From NCBI GenBank assembly GCA_020639215.1, contig JACKHA010000009.1, forward strand, positions 1 through 64,000: a stretch of 64,000 nt of DNA, written 5' to 3'. A program made the translations under genes and the position numbers. A model generated the notes under the pieces. That model ran no database searches. It saw only the letters and a list, made by a program, of their open reading frames with translations, and was not told the DNA's origin. This DNA is from Phycisphaeraceae bacterium (GTDB taxonomy: Bacteria > Planctomycetota > Phycisphaerae > Phycisphaerales > UBA1924). Below are positions 39,952-50,400 of the stretch, in pieces; the first letter of the stretch is position 1, and every line of letters starts with the position of its first letter.

Positions 39952-41124
39952 TCACCGGCTCGTCGGATCCCCCGGCAACCCCCACTCGTCCATCGGCAGA
40001 TGGCGGTGGTGCACGTGGATCACGCGACCGAGTTGCTGGCCGAACAGGTCCGCGATGATCTCGCAGGACTCAAGATGCGCCCGCGTGAACGGCACCGCCG
40101 CGTCGCGGAAGAACGCCGCGACCGCCAGCGTCTCGCCATCCTTGCGGCAGCCCATGACGACCAGCCCACGCCCCTCGAGCCAGTGGGCGTCCTCCCCCAG
40201 AGCCCTCTCCATGGCCGCATCACCGGCGAAGTGCGTCGGGGCCTCGACATCCTCGAAGCGGTGGGGCACGACCGTTGTCAGATGGTCGAGCAGAACCTCC
40301 GCGGCGTCCTTGGGCACGTCGTAGTTGACATACGCCCCCAGCGTGTGCTCGCCGGAAGACGACGGCAGGAAGATCGCCGCGTTCGTCGGGCCCAGGCGGG
40401 CCAGGGCGTACTCCAGCACGGTCCGCAGCAGGCCCTCGACGTCGAGGTCCTGGCGGACGAGGCTGTTGAACTCGCTGGAGATGGCCACGCGGGTCATCTG
40501 GTCGCTCATGCGCTCGTAGGCGCCGGCCATGTCGTCGCACAGCGACTCGATCTGGCCGACGACCTCGCGCCGCGCCGAGTTGAGCCGCCTGCACAGGCGA
40601 CGCAGGCGGCGCACCCGCCGCGCCTCGGCCCGTCTGGCCCGCGACTTCTCCGCCGCCCCGGCGATGCACGCCAGCAGGTCATCAGCGCTCGGACGCGACG
40701 CGATCAGGTCCGCGGCCCCGGCCCGCATGGCGGCCAACGCCTGCTCCATCGTCGGGTGCTCGGAGACGATCACGACGCTCGGCGGCGCCGAGGTCTCGCG
40801 CGGGCGGTCGGTCAGCAGCGCGGCGGCCGAGGCGCCGGCGATCTGGTCGCTGAGCATCACCACGTCGAATCGGTGGGCGGCCAGAAACTCGGGCAACTCC
40901 TCGGCGTCGTCGGTGTGCAGGCATCGGGCGCCCGACGCGGCCAGCAGCGCGACCAGGCGGTCTCGCGTCGAGCGCACCGGCGACACAACCAGCACACGCA
41001 CGCCCTCGATGGCGTGGCGTCCGGCGCCGGAGATCACTTCCGGCACAGGCCGCGGCATGGGGCGGGCCTCGACGCCCGCATGCGCCGCTCCGTACGGCCC
41101 GTGGATCGCTCTCCGGCTGGGCAT
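39952..41124 (-). CDS. Pseudo-receiver plus GAF-domain signalling protein
   Basis: 390 aa from ATG 41124 (41193 would overlap the kinase end). A receiver-like fold at about 40-155 lacks the usual residues: the acidic pair is replaced by SPVRS, the phospho-Asp position reads MLSDQ and the Lys position reads SRP. So it is probably not phosphorylated by the standard route. Then a coiled coil (about 160-225) and a GAF-like domain at about 230-370 (LLRTVLEYALARLGPTNAAIFL, LVVMGCRKDGETLAVAAFFRD). Last gene of the signalling cluster. Confidence 0.75.
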   Translation of the reverse strand: MPSRRAIHGPYGAAHAGVEARPMPRPVPEVISGAGRHAIEGVRVLVVSPVRSTRDRLVALLAASGARCLHTDDAEELPEFLAAHRFDVVMLSDQIAGASAAALLTDRPRETSAPPSVVIVSEHPTMEQALAAMRAGAADLIASRPSADDLLACIAGAAEKSRARRAEARRVRRLRRLCRRLNSARREVVGQIESLCDDMAGAYERMSDQMTRVAISSEFNSLVRQDLDVEGLLRTVLEYALARLGPTNAAIFLPSSSGEHTLGAYVNYDVPKDAAEVLLDHLTTVVPHRFEDVEAPTHFAGDAAMERALGEDAHWLEGRGLVVMGCRKDGETLAVAAFFRDAAVPFTRAHLESCEIIADLFGQQLGRVIHVHHRHLPMDEWGLPGDPTSR

Positions 41125-41171
41125 GCGTCTCTCCACCAGCGGGGCCTCGTGGGCCGGGTCGGTCGTTGGAT

Positions 41172-43463
41172 TCAGGCGGCCCGTGCGTGGCACGCCGGTG
41201 AAGCCAGGGTGATGCGGGCCTCGGTTCCAACGGGGCTCGCCGGTTCGATGGTGATCTGGCCGCCCATCTGCTGCACCAGACGCCGCGCCCGGGGCAGCCC
41301 GAGCCCACGCTGCCGACCCGCCGGCTTCTCCGAGAAGAACGGGTCGAACGCGTGACGCAGCGCCCGCGGCGACAGCCCCGGGCCGGTGTCGATCACCGAG
41401 AGCACAAGTCGGCCATCGAGGGGGTCGGTTTGAGCCCGCAGGGAGATCGTGGGGCGATCCTGGTCGGGGGCGGCACTTTCTGCCGCGTTGCAGATGAACT
41501 CGGCCAGGGCCGGCCCGAGCAGGTCCGGGTCGGCAACCAGTTGACGCACCGCGTCTTGAGCGTTGATCGCGAGCGGCACGTCGCGGTCGAGCCGGTCGCG
41601 CGCGACCTCGAGCGCACGATCGGCCACCTCGCCGACGGTGCAGGGGCGCAGATTCGGCTCGGGCGGATCGGCAAGAAGATGCAGGCTTGTGATCAGTTCG
41701 GTGAGGTCACGGGTGGCGCCGACGATGGCCTTGGCCGAGGCGCCGTCGGCGGTGTCGCCCAGTCGGAGCGCCAGGAGCTGGGCGCGTCCGGAGATAACCG
41801 CCAGCGGGTTGTTCATCTCGTGGGCCGCGCCCGCGGTCATCTCGCCCAGGCGTGCCAGCGACTCGGCCTCGGTCAGGCGCTCGTGGGCCTCGCCGAGGCG
41901 GCGCGAGGCCTCGGCCAGCTGCTCGCCCAGCACACGGACCTCGTCCTGGCGCTGCCCGGCCAGCCACGCCGCGCCCCACGCCGCCCGGAGCGACTCGAGC
42001 CCGTCGCCCAGGATCTCAACGACGCCGCTGCGGCTCTCGAACAGCAGCAGGGCGCTCGGCATCGCCGCGTCGCCTAGGGCGACCGCGCGCAGGCCGCGCG
42101 TCTTGACGCGCTTATCGGCGTGTGCAAGCACCCACGACGCGACCGCACCGGCCGCGGCGGGGTTGTGGGCCAGGTCGCCGAGCGCCACGCGGTCGGCGTA
42201 ATCCGCCGGCGGCTCGTCGGCCAGCGGAGCCCCGGGGTCGCCGTCGGGTCCGATCTCGATCAGGTGCCAGGCGTCGGCCTCCAGGCCAAGCAGGGCGATG
42301 TACCCGTCGCCCAGCACACTCCGGGCCGACAGCCCGATCCCGCCCTGGGCCTCGGCGGTCGAGCGGGGCGCTCCCGTGTGCTGGTGGAACTCGCGGATCG
42401 CCAGCAGGCATCGGTGCAGCCCGGCCGTGGTGCGGACGCGGTCTTCCAGCGCGCGGTTGGCGCGGCTGAGGCGCTTGTTCGCGTTGGACACGGACTGGAT
42501 CAGCAGGTCGGGCGACTCGGAACGGTCGAGACCCAGCACGTTGCAGCGGGACGCGACGGCCTCGTGCAGCTTCGGAACCAGACGCCGGATGCGGTTCGGA
42601 TCAAGACCGGCCTCGATGAACACCGTCTCCATGCTCGGCGGCGTGTCGCAGTCGCCCGACCAGCCAAGGTGGAGTTGGCGGCACACCGCCCGAGCCGCGG
42701 TCACGAGCAGGATCAGGTCCTTGTGGGCGACGCTGGGCAGCGACGCGGCCGGCTGCGAGTGCAGCCAGATCGTGTCGGCGATCGGCGTCGGCAGGCCCCA
42801 GTGCTCGCACACGCGCTTGCCCGCCAGGTGGTTGTCCATCCCGATGATGGCCCGCTCAATCGGGGCCGCGGCCGACTGGCGGCGCTCGCACGCCTCGATC
42901 ACGCGCCGGTACGCCTGCGGGAGCACCAGTTGCAGCACAAGGCGACCCAGCCCGTGCAGCAACCCGCCGGTGAAGGCCTCTTCCGGCGCGACACCGGCGT
43001 CCGGGTGGCGCTCGGCGATGAGTTCGGCGGCGCAGGCGACGCCGATCGCGTGCTGCCAGAAGCCGCGCCGGTCGAACTCGTACGCCCCCTTGTTGTGCCC
43101 GAGGGCCTCGGCGGTCCGGTTCTGGATGTCGCACTCGCGGTCGAGCAGCTCGAAGACCGCCACGCCCAGCACCGCGGACTGGACGGCCTCCAGCCCGAGC
43201 ATGACCACCGCCCGCCGAACCGTCGTGATCGCGCCGCCCAGCCCGCGATCGGCCTTGCGGCACAGGCCCAGGATGCGGACGGTCAGGGCCGGGTCCGACT
43301 CGATCAGCGACGCGACCTCGGCGATCTCGGCCTTGTCGTCGGAGCCAAGCTCCAGGATCCGTGTGGCGATGGGCGAGAGGGTCGGCAGCGAGTCGAGGCG
43401 CCGGAGGATCAGCTCGACGTGCTGGGTCGAGGCCGGCTTCGGATTGGGCGGGGGCGCGTCCAT
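41172..43463 (-). CDS. HDOD-domain histidine kinase
   Basis: 763 aa from ATG 43463. HDOD domain at about 25-235 (LPTLSPIATRILELGSDD, DPALTVRILGLCRKADRG, GLLHGLGRLVLQLVLP); a middle GAF-like region at about 330-460; DHp helix with H-box AAHEMNNPLAVISGRAQLL; HATPase domain with N-box FICNAAESA, G1 DTGPGLSPRALRHAFDPFF and G2 RGLGLPRARRLVQQMGG. HDOD proteins are signal-output scaffolds; fusion to a kinase is unusual but known in several phyla. No membrane segment, so a cytoplasmic sensor. Sits between two regulator genes. Confidence 0.88.
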   Translation of the reverse strand: MDAPPPNPKPASTQHVELILRRLDSLPTLSPIATRILELGSDDKAEIAEVASLIESDPALTVRILGLCRKADRGLGGAITTVRRAVVMLGLEAVQSAVLGVAVFELLDRECDIQNRTAEALGHNKGAYEFDRRGFWQHAIGVACAAELIAERHPDAGVAPEEAFTGGLLHGLGRLVLQLVLPQAYRRVIEACERRQSAAAPIERAIIGMDNHLAGKRVCEHWGLPTPIADTIWLHSQPAASLPSVAHKDLILLVTAARAVCRQLHLGWSGDCDTPPSMETVFIEAGLDPNRIRRLVPKLHEAVASRCNVLGLDRSESPDLLIQSVSNANKRLSRANRALEDRVRTTAGLHRCLLAIREFHQHTGAPRSTAEAQGGIGLSARSVLGDGYIALLGLEADAWHLIEIGPDGDPGAPLADEPPADYADRVALGDLAHNPAAAGAVASWVLAHADKRVKTRGLRAVALGDAAMPSALLLFESRSGVVEILGDGLESLRAAWGAAWLAGQRQDEVRVLGEQLAEASRRLGEAHERLTEAESLARLGEMTAGAAHEMNNPLAVISGRAQLLALRLGDTADGASAKAIVGATRDLTELITSLHLLADPPEPNLRPCTVGEVADRALEVARDRLDRDVPLAINAQDAVRQLVADPDLLGPALAEFICNAAESAAPDQDRPTISLRAQTDPLDGRLVLSVIDTGPGLSPRALRHAFDPFFSEKPAGRQRGLGLPRARRLVQQMGGQITIEPASPVGTEARITLASPACHARAA

Positions 43464-43528
43464 GGTCGTCGCCCCTGGCGGCCCCCGGGGCCGGGGTGTG
43501 CGAGGCGGGGGCGCCCCGCCGAACTCGG

Positions 43529-44158
43529 TCAGCGCGTTCCGTTGTTCTTGTGGTGCGACGAGGCGCCCATCCCGAGCAGCTCGGCCATGCGCTTGATCAG
43601 CGCGTCCACATCGAACGGCTTCTTGACGAACTCGTCCGCTCCCGCGGCCATGAGCCCACTGATCTCCTCCGGGCGAACGACGCCGCTGATGAAGATGATC
43701 TTCGTCTCCGAAAGCGTCGGATTGGACCGGATGCGCTGGCACACGATGTTGCCGTTGAGGTCCGGCAGCATGTAGTCCAGCAGGAGCAGGTGCGGCTTGA
43801 AGGACTCGGTCATCAGCCCGGCGTCGTACCCCGTGCTCGCGGTCTTGATCTCGAATCGCCCGTCGCGCTGGATGATGTCCACCAGCAGCTCGAGCACGCC
43901 CTTGTCGTCGTCGACGATGAGCACGCGCCGGCGCGCGCCCTCCAGCGGGTCCAGCGGGATGTTGTTGGCCCGCATGAAGCGGACCAGCTCCTCCCGCGGG
44001 ATGCGCCGAAACTTGGAGCCGGGCACGCGGAAACCGGTCAGACGCCCCGAGTCGAAGCAGCGGATGATGGTCTGCTGGCTGACCTTGCAGACCTGGGCGG
44101 CCTCGCCCGTCGTGAAGATCCGCTTGTCGCCCCAGTCGGAGGGCTTCGTGTCGCTCAT
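43529..44158 (-). CDS. Response regulator with N-terminal excisionase-like HTH
   Basis: 209 aa. An HTH_17 domain at 13-62 (IFTTGEAAQVCKVSQQTIIRCFDSGRLTGFRVPGSKFRRI) precedes a complete receiver at about 77-195: acidic cluster VDDD at 82-85, phospho-acceptor D128 (LLLLDYMLPDLNG), Thr/Ser ISG and K180 (KKPFD). The HTH-before-receiver order is the reverse of most regulators. First gene of the cluster, 65 bp before the HDOD kinase, which is its probable partner. Confidence 0.9.
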   Translation of the reverse strand: MSDTKPSDWGDKRIFTTGEAAQVCKVSQQTIIRCFDSGRLTGFRVPGSKFRRIPREELVRFMRANNIPLDPLEGARRRVLIVDDDKGVLELLVDIIQRDGRFEIKTASTGYDAGLMTESFKPHLLLLDYMLPDLNGNIVCQRIRSNPTLSETKIIFISGVVRPEEISGLMAAGADEFVKKPFDVDALIKRMAELLGMGASSHHKNNGTR

Positions 44159-44431
44159 GCCAGGACTCCGGCCATGCCCACGGCGGGCGCGTGCTCAGCG
44201 CGACGCCGCGGGGCGACGCGCGCGACCTCGTCCTCCCAAGCGCTCTATCGACCCCGACCCTGCCCAACTTCACCCACCGGCGCAGGCCACAGGCATTGCC
44301 CACCCTCCCAACCCGTCCAGAGCGTCTGGGGCGGGCGGGCGGCGGGCGCGGCGCACGGGATCGGAGAGGGGTTCTATCTGTCGGTCCGCATAATCGGCCC
44401 GCGCGGATGCCTTCCTTATGATGGATTCCCG

Positions 44432-47431
44432 ATGGTCGAGCCGCGCCGGATCTTTCTGGGATGGGACGAGCCGGTGCTCCCGGCCGCGGCGCGCCGGCTG
44501 CTGGATGAGGCAGCAAGGCTCGGCGAGTTCGATCTGTCGGGGTCGGTGGTGGTGGTGCCCACAAGTCGAGCCGCGAGGCTGTTCCGCGGCGTGCTTGTCG
44601 AGGAAGCGCTGGCGCGCGGCGGCGGGGCGATCTGTCCGCCGGCGATCGTGTCGCCCGGAGAACTTCGGTCGGTGCTGGCGCGCTCCGCGACGCCGCCCGC
44701 TGGGGTGGTGACAAAGCGGCTGGCATGGATCGAAGCGATCAGGGCGGCGGGGGCGGATGTCCTCGGCGCGTTGCTCACCGACGTGCCCTTGGGCGATGAC
44801 GCGATCGACGTGTCCCGCGTGGCCCGTCTGTTCGAGGCGTGGCACCGCGACGTGTGCGCCGCCGGACGCCGGTTCGGCGACGTGGCGTCGGTCGGCGAGG
44901 GCGTCCCGGGCTTCGCCGACGCGGATCGCTGGCGCGCGGCCGATGTCGTGCAGCGCGAGTACGAGCGGATCCTCGCGAGCCTGAACATGCACGACGAGGG
45001 CCTGACGCTGATCGACGCGATCGCCCGGGCGGTGCCGGACGAGCGCCACGGGCGGCACGCGCCGCTGGGCTCGGGGCGTCGGATCGCGCTCCTGGGCGTG
45101 GTCGATCTGGCGCCCGTGCTGCGGGCCGGGCTCGCCCTCGCGCCCGGCGTGACGGCCCTCGTCGCCGCCCCGGAGTCCGAGCGCGACTGGTTCGATGCCT
45201 TCGGGCTGATTACCGGCAGCGCGCGGGAGCGGTGGGCAACGCGCCACGTGCCCCTCGAAGACGCGTCGATCCGCTTCGCCGAAGGCCCAGACGAGCAAGC
45301 CCGTGCGGCGTTGCACCTGCTCGCGCGGGCGTGCGCCAACCTCGCGGATCCGCCGCCCCCGAGCGACATCGTCGTCGCCGTCGCCGAGACCGACTCAACC
45401 CCCTCACTTGCCCCCGCGCTGGCGATCGCGGCCCGGTGCGTCCAGCCCCGCGGCATCGAAACGCGCGACGGTCGGGGGCGACCGATCGAACGCACGCCGG
45501 TGGCGACGCTTGTGCGCCTCGCGGGCGAGTACGCCCGCACCGGATCGATGGACGACCTGGCCGCGCTGGTGCGACACCCCGACTGCGAGCGGTGGCTGCT
45601 GCGGGCGATGGGGCCGCCGCAGTTCGGCGATGCCGCCCCCTCCGTCGAGTCCTGGCTCGCATCGCTCGACAGGTATCGCAACGACACGGTGCCGGAATCG
45701 GCCCGCGGCACGCTCGCCGGGGGCCACCCGGCGCACCGGGCGGTGGTCGAGCGCCTGCGCGACGCCGTCGACGGGCTGCTGGGCCCGCTGCTGGATCGCA
45801 CGGCGCGCCCCGCGGCGTCGTGGGCCCGCGAGTGGCTCGCGATGCTCTCACGCGCGTACGAGCACCGCCGCCTGCGTGACATCGATCCGGTCCAGACCCA
45901 GCGTCTGGCCGCAAGCGACGCCATCCGCGACGCCGCTCTCGACATGGCCTCCGGCCCGCCAACGCCGATCACGTCCTGGGAGGCCGGTCGCCTCCTGCTC
46001 GAATCGCTCGACGCCCGCGCGATCGCCCCCGAGCCGGGGCACGACGCGATTGAGATGGTCGGCTGGCTCGAAGTCGCGCTCGACCCGGCCCCGATCGCCA
46101 TCGTGGTGGGGCTGAACGAGGGGCAGGTGCCCGCGGCCTCGCCCACGACGCCGATGCTGCCCGATTCGTTGCGCCGCGCGCTCGGGCTGGACACGTCCGA
46201 GTCGCGTCTGGCGCGAGACGCGTACCTGCTCACGCTGCTGGCCCAATCCAAGCGCTCGCTCGGCGTCGTCGTGGGCCGGCGCGACGGCCAGGGCAACCCG
46301 CTCCGCCCGAGCCGCCTCCTGTTCGCCGACGAGGACGCGGTCGCGGCCAGACGCCTGGAGCGGTTCGTGCGGGGCGATGCACCGCGAACCGATGGCGAAG
46401 CCGGGACGGGCGAGGGGGACGCGCCCACGACGCCCGAGGCCCTCCGCACCACAGACCCGGGCCAGACCGCGATGCCGATCGACAGGTGGAGCGTGCCGGA
46501 GTCGCTGTCCGTGACGGCGTTCGGCGCGTTCCTGCGCTCGCCCTACGAGTTCTTCCTGCGCCGCGCCCGCGGGCTGGAAGATGTTGAGGAGGCGGGGGCC
46601 GAACTCGACGGGCGCGGCATGGGCACGCTCCTGCACGAGGCGGTGGGCGTGCTCGCGGGCAGCGACGCCGGCGCGAGCGATGATCCGTCGCGCGTGCGCC
46701 AGGCGCTGTCCGATGCGCTGTCCGATGCCGCCCGGGCCCGGTTCGGGCCGGGCCCCCGGGCGGTGGTGCGGGCCCAGATCGAGATCGCGCGCGAGCGCCT
46801 CGCGGTCGCCGCGGGGGAGCAGGCCGACTGGGCACGCACCGGCTGGCGTGTGGTCTTCGCCGAGCGCGACTTCAAGGCCGGGGCGGCGGGGCTCGTCGTG
46901 GACAAACAGGCGATCGGCATCCACGGGCGCATCGACCGGATCGATCGGCACGACGACGGGCGGTGGGCGATCTTCGACTACAAGACGGGCGAGAGCCCCG
47001 ACGAGCCCGACAAGGCCCATCGGCGCGGGCGGGGACCGAACCGGGAGTGGACCGACCTTCAGCTGCCGCTGTACCGCCACCTTGCGGCCCCCTGGCTGCG
47101 GGCGGTGGAGTCGGAGCGCGACGCGGCAGCGGGCGCGGCGTGCGAACGTCCCGACCTGCTCGGGCGCATCGTGGTCGGGTACTTCCGGATCGGCGCGTCG
47201 CCCGAGCACATCGGGGTCGCCAGGGCGGAGTGGGACGCAGGCGCGCTCGCGGACGCCGATGCCGCGGCGGCCAACGTCGTGCGGGCGATCCGGGGCGGCG
47301 AGTTCCGGGTTGCGGGGCGGGGCAATGGGCGACATGAGGGGCGCGTGGTGGGGGCCCTCAGCAGCGGCGGCTGGGGCGTCGTGGCCAAGGCGGCTGCGCG
47401 AGCGACCCGCGAGGCGGAGGGCGTGCCATGA
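44432..47431 (+). CDS. addB: AddB-like nuclease/inactivated helicase
   Basis: 999 aa. N-terminal inactive SF1 helicase-like region with VVVVPTSRAARLFR but without a P-loop, IVVGLNEGQVPAASP in the middle and a C-terminal PD-(D/E)XK nuclease (SVTAFGAFLRSPYEFFLRRARGLE; GRIDRIDRHDDGRWAIFDYKTG at about 832-850; LQLPLYRHL). Together with the next gene it forms the AddAB-type enzyme that processes double-strand breaks for RecA. The four iron-sulfur cysteines found in many AddB proteins are not evident. ATGA overlap with addA. Confidence 0.85.
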   Translation: MVEPRRIFLGWDEPVLPAAARRLLDEAARLGEFDLSGSVVVVPTSRAARLFRGVLVEEALARGGGAICPPAIVSPGELRSVLARSATPPAGVVTKRLAWIEAIRAAGADVLGALLTDVPLGDDAIDVSRVARLFEAWHRDVCAAGRRFGDVASVGEGVPGFADADRWRAADVVQREYERILASLNMHDEGLTLIDAIARAVPDERHGRHAPLGSGRRIALLGVVDLAPVLRAGLALAPGVTALVAAPESERDWFDAFGLITGSARERWATRHVPLEDASIRFAEGPDEQARAALHLLARACANLADPPPPSDIVVAVAETDSTPSLAPALAIAARCVQPRGIETRDGRGRPIERTPVATLVRLAGEYARTGSMDDLAALVRHPDCERWLLRAMGPPQFGDAAPSVESWLASLDRYRNDTVPESARGTLAGGHPAHRAVVERLRDAVDGLLGPLLDRTARPAASWAREWLAMLSRAYEHRRLRDIDPVQTQRLAASDAIRDAALDMASGPPTPITSWEAGRLLLESLDARAIAPEPGHDAIEMVGWLEVALDPAPIAIVVGLNEGQVPAASPTTPMLPDSLRRALGLDTSESRLARDAYLLTLLAQSKRSLGVVVGRRDGQGNPLRPSRLLFADEDAVAARRLERFVRGDAPRTDGEAGTGEGDAPTTPEALRTTDPGQTAMPIDRWSVPESLSVTAFGAFLRSPYEFFLRRARGLEDVEEAGAELDGRGMGTLLHEAVGVLAGSDAGASDDPSRVRQALSDALSDAARARFGPGPRAVVRAQIEIARERLAVAAGEQADWARTGWRVVFAERDFKAGAAGLVVDKQAIGIHGRIDRIDRHDDGRWAIFDYKTGESPDEPDKAHRRGRGPNREWTDLQLPLYRHLAAPWLRAVESERDAAAGAACERPDLLGRIVVGYFRIGASPEHIGVARAEWDAGALADADAAAANVVRAIRGGEFRVAGRGNGRHEGRVVGALSSGGWGVVAKAAARATREAEGVP

Positions 47432-50400
47432 GCGACACGCCGATCCCGGAGTTGGAAGGCCAGCCGCCCCCGCGAACCCTGGTGCGGGCCTCGGCGGGCA
47501 CGGGAAAGACACACACACTCACGGGGCGCATGCTGGGCGCCCTGCTCGCGCCCGGGGGGATGGACGATCCGGCCCGCGTGCTGGCCACCACGTTTACGCG
47601 CAAGGCGGCGGGGGAGATCCTCAATCGCGTGCTCGAGCGTCTGCTCGACGCCGCCCACGACGGATCGAAGCGGGACAGGTTGGAGGCACAGACCGGTGTG
47701 CCGTTGCCGCCCGTGGCGTACGAGCGGGCGGCGGTCGAACTGGCCCGGCGGATGGACCGCCTGCGCATCATGACCATCGACGCGCTGCTGTTCCGCATGG
47801 CGCGCGGGGCGGGGCTGGACCTGGCGATGGCCCCGGGCTGGCGTCTGGCCGACGAACGCGACGAGCGGGTGATGCGCCGGGCGGCGCTGGAGGCGGCGCT
47901 GGCTGCGGGCGAGTCGGGCGGGCCCGCGGGCTCGCTCACCCCCGACGCGGTCATCACGCTCATACGTCTCACGGGCAAACGACCGTTGTCGGCGCGGGTG
48001 CTGGCCTCGCTGGAAGGGCTGGTGGACTCGGCCCATCCCGCGTACCTGGAGACGACGCGCGGGAGCGTGGGCGGTGACGCGGGGGCGTTCGCGGGCCTGT
48101 GGACGCGCGTGGGGCCGAGGGGCGAGCCGCTGGATGGCGATGGCCTGGCGGCGGCCCTCTCGGCGGTGCGGGACGCGCCGGTTCCGGATTCGGGCTCCGG
48201 CAAGAACACCCGCCCGGATCGGCGGTTCGTCGATGCGGTCGCGAGGGTGATCGCCTGTGCCCGCACGCAGGACTGGGAGGCGGTGGCGACGCACACGCTG
48301 GTGCGGGCGGCGATCACGGGGGGCACGTTCTACCGGAAGGCTGTTGACGGCGACCTGGGCGCGGCGCTGCGGGTGCTGGGTGAGCACGCGGCGTGCCACG
48401 TGCTCGGGCAGCTGCGCGAGCGGAACGGGGCGGCGGGGCGGCTGCTGGCGCGGTACGAGTCGTGCCTGTGGGACGCACGCCGGGCCTCGGGGGCGGTCGG
48501 GTTCGGCGAGATCACCCGTCTGCTGGTGTGGTCGGACGTGCTCGATCGCCTCGGCGAGCTGTGGTACCGCCTCGACGCCGGGCTGTCGACCCTGCTGATC
48601 GACGAGGCCCAGGACACGTCGCTGCTGCAGTTCCGCATGCTCGAGCCGCTGCTGGACGAGTTGCTCAGCACCGAGGAGGCCGGGCGGGGCGTGCTGGTGG
48701 TGGGCGATCCGAAGCAATCGCTGTACGCCTGGAGGCAGGCCGAGGCCGAGCTGATGGACGCGATGGGCGTGAAGTGGGGCTCGCTGGAGCAGCGGACGCT
48801 GTCGGCGTCGTGGCGTTCGGGGCGGGTCGTGCTGGGGGCGGTCAACGCGGTGTTCGCCTCGCTCGGCTCGTGCGCGTGCCTGACGCGCGACGACAGGCCG
48901 GGCCTGGGCGACGCGGCCCGCGCGTTCGTCGAGGGCTACGACGAGCACCGACCGGGCGAGCGAGCCACCGATGCGGGGCCCAGGGGCGACGAGCTGGGGC
49001 TGGTGCAGGTCTGGACGCTGCCCGCTCAGGGCGACGCCGACACTCACGACTCTCACGACTCCAACGACTCCAACGACACTCACGGGTCCGAAGGCACTCA
49101 CGACGCTCACGGGTCTCACGACTCTCACGCCAGCAACGGGTCTCACGCCTCACGCACCAACTCCGCCGATGCCAGGCCCAAGCCCGACATGGCCCGCGGC
49201 GTGGCCGAGGCGGTTGGGCGTCTGCTCACCGAAGCGGGCGGCACGCGCGTCGAGGTCGGCGTGCTCGTGCGCACGAACAAGCCGATCCGCGCCCTGGTCC
49301 GCGCCCTGCGCCAGGCGGGGATCGATGCCAGCGAGGAGGGCGGCGCGCCGCTCTCGGACGATCCGCTCGTCTCAAGCGTGCTCTCGCTGCTGCACCTGGC
49401 GGACCACCCTGGCGACACGCTGTGCGCCTACCACGTGGCCATGACGCCCGTGGGGCGGGCCATCGGCTGGCACGGCGTGCCGAGCAGGGCCCGCATCCGA
49501 AGGCGGGCCATGCGCCTGCGCCGGGCCCTGGCCTCGCGCGGGTGGGCGGCGGTGCTGGAGACACTGGTTGAACGCATCGCGGCCATCGACGGCGTGCCCG
49601 GGGCTTCCGTCACGCGCCTGTGGCAAATGCTGGGGCTCGTGCGCGAGTTCGAGGCCACTGCGCCCGTCCGCACCGGGCCGCTGGTCGAGATGATCGCCGA
49701 GCGGCGCGTCGCCAGCGGCGGGCAGGCGCAGGTCCGCGTGATGACCATCCACGCCGCCAAGGGGCTGGAGTTCGACGCGGTCGTGCTGCCCGAGCTGGAT
49801 CGGACCTGGGGCGGACGCGCGGGCGCGCTGCTGGCGCGTGACGGGCCGCTGGGCGGCGCGACGGCGGCCTCGCTGTCCGTCTCGCGCGACGTGGCGGGCC
49901 TGCACCCGATGCTGGGCCAGATGGTCCGCCAGCGGGACCGGCGCGAGGCCTTCGAGGGCCTGTGCACGCTCTATGTCGCCATGACCCGGGCCAGGCGCGC
50001 GCTCGTGATGCTCGTGGGCGAGTACGACGACGCGAAGGCCAAGCCGACCAGCGCCGCCAGCGCGGCCCGGGTCGTGCGGTCGGGCCTGCGTGCGGGCGGG
50101 GGCGATCCGCCCCTGGATGCGGCGGGGGCGGGCGAGCTGGTGTACGAGCGGCGCGTCGGCGAGTGGTGGGTGCGCCCCGGGGCGGCCGGGGCGGCGGCAC
50201 GCACGCCCGAGGGCGGGCCCATCGAGATCCGCCTGGGCGAAGCGGATCGGGGGTCGCTGCGCCGGGCCCGCGTGGTGCCGCCTTCCTCGCTGGAGGGTCG
50301 GGGGCCCGGGGGGGCGATCGCGCTGGGGGCGCGGTTCGCGATGGGCGCGCCCACGGGCGGGGCCCCGACCGGCCCGAGCGCCCGCGACCTGGGCACGATC

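Noticed and set aside
43464..44726. Extension of the HDOD kinase frame upstream across the regulator gene
   Set aside because: It would overlap the well-supported HTH-REC gene; ATG 43463 begins a sensible protein.
49033..49155. Possible CRISPR array in the CTCACGG repeats
   Set aside because: Units are 9 bp, degenerate and contiguous, with no spacers, and they encode an in-frame protein insert.
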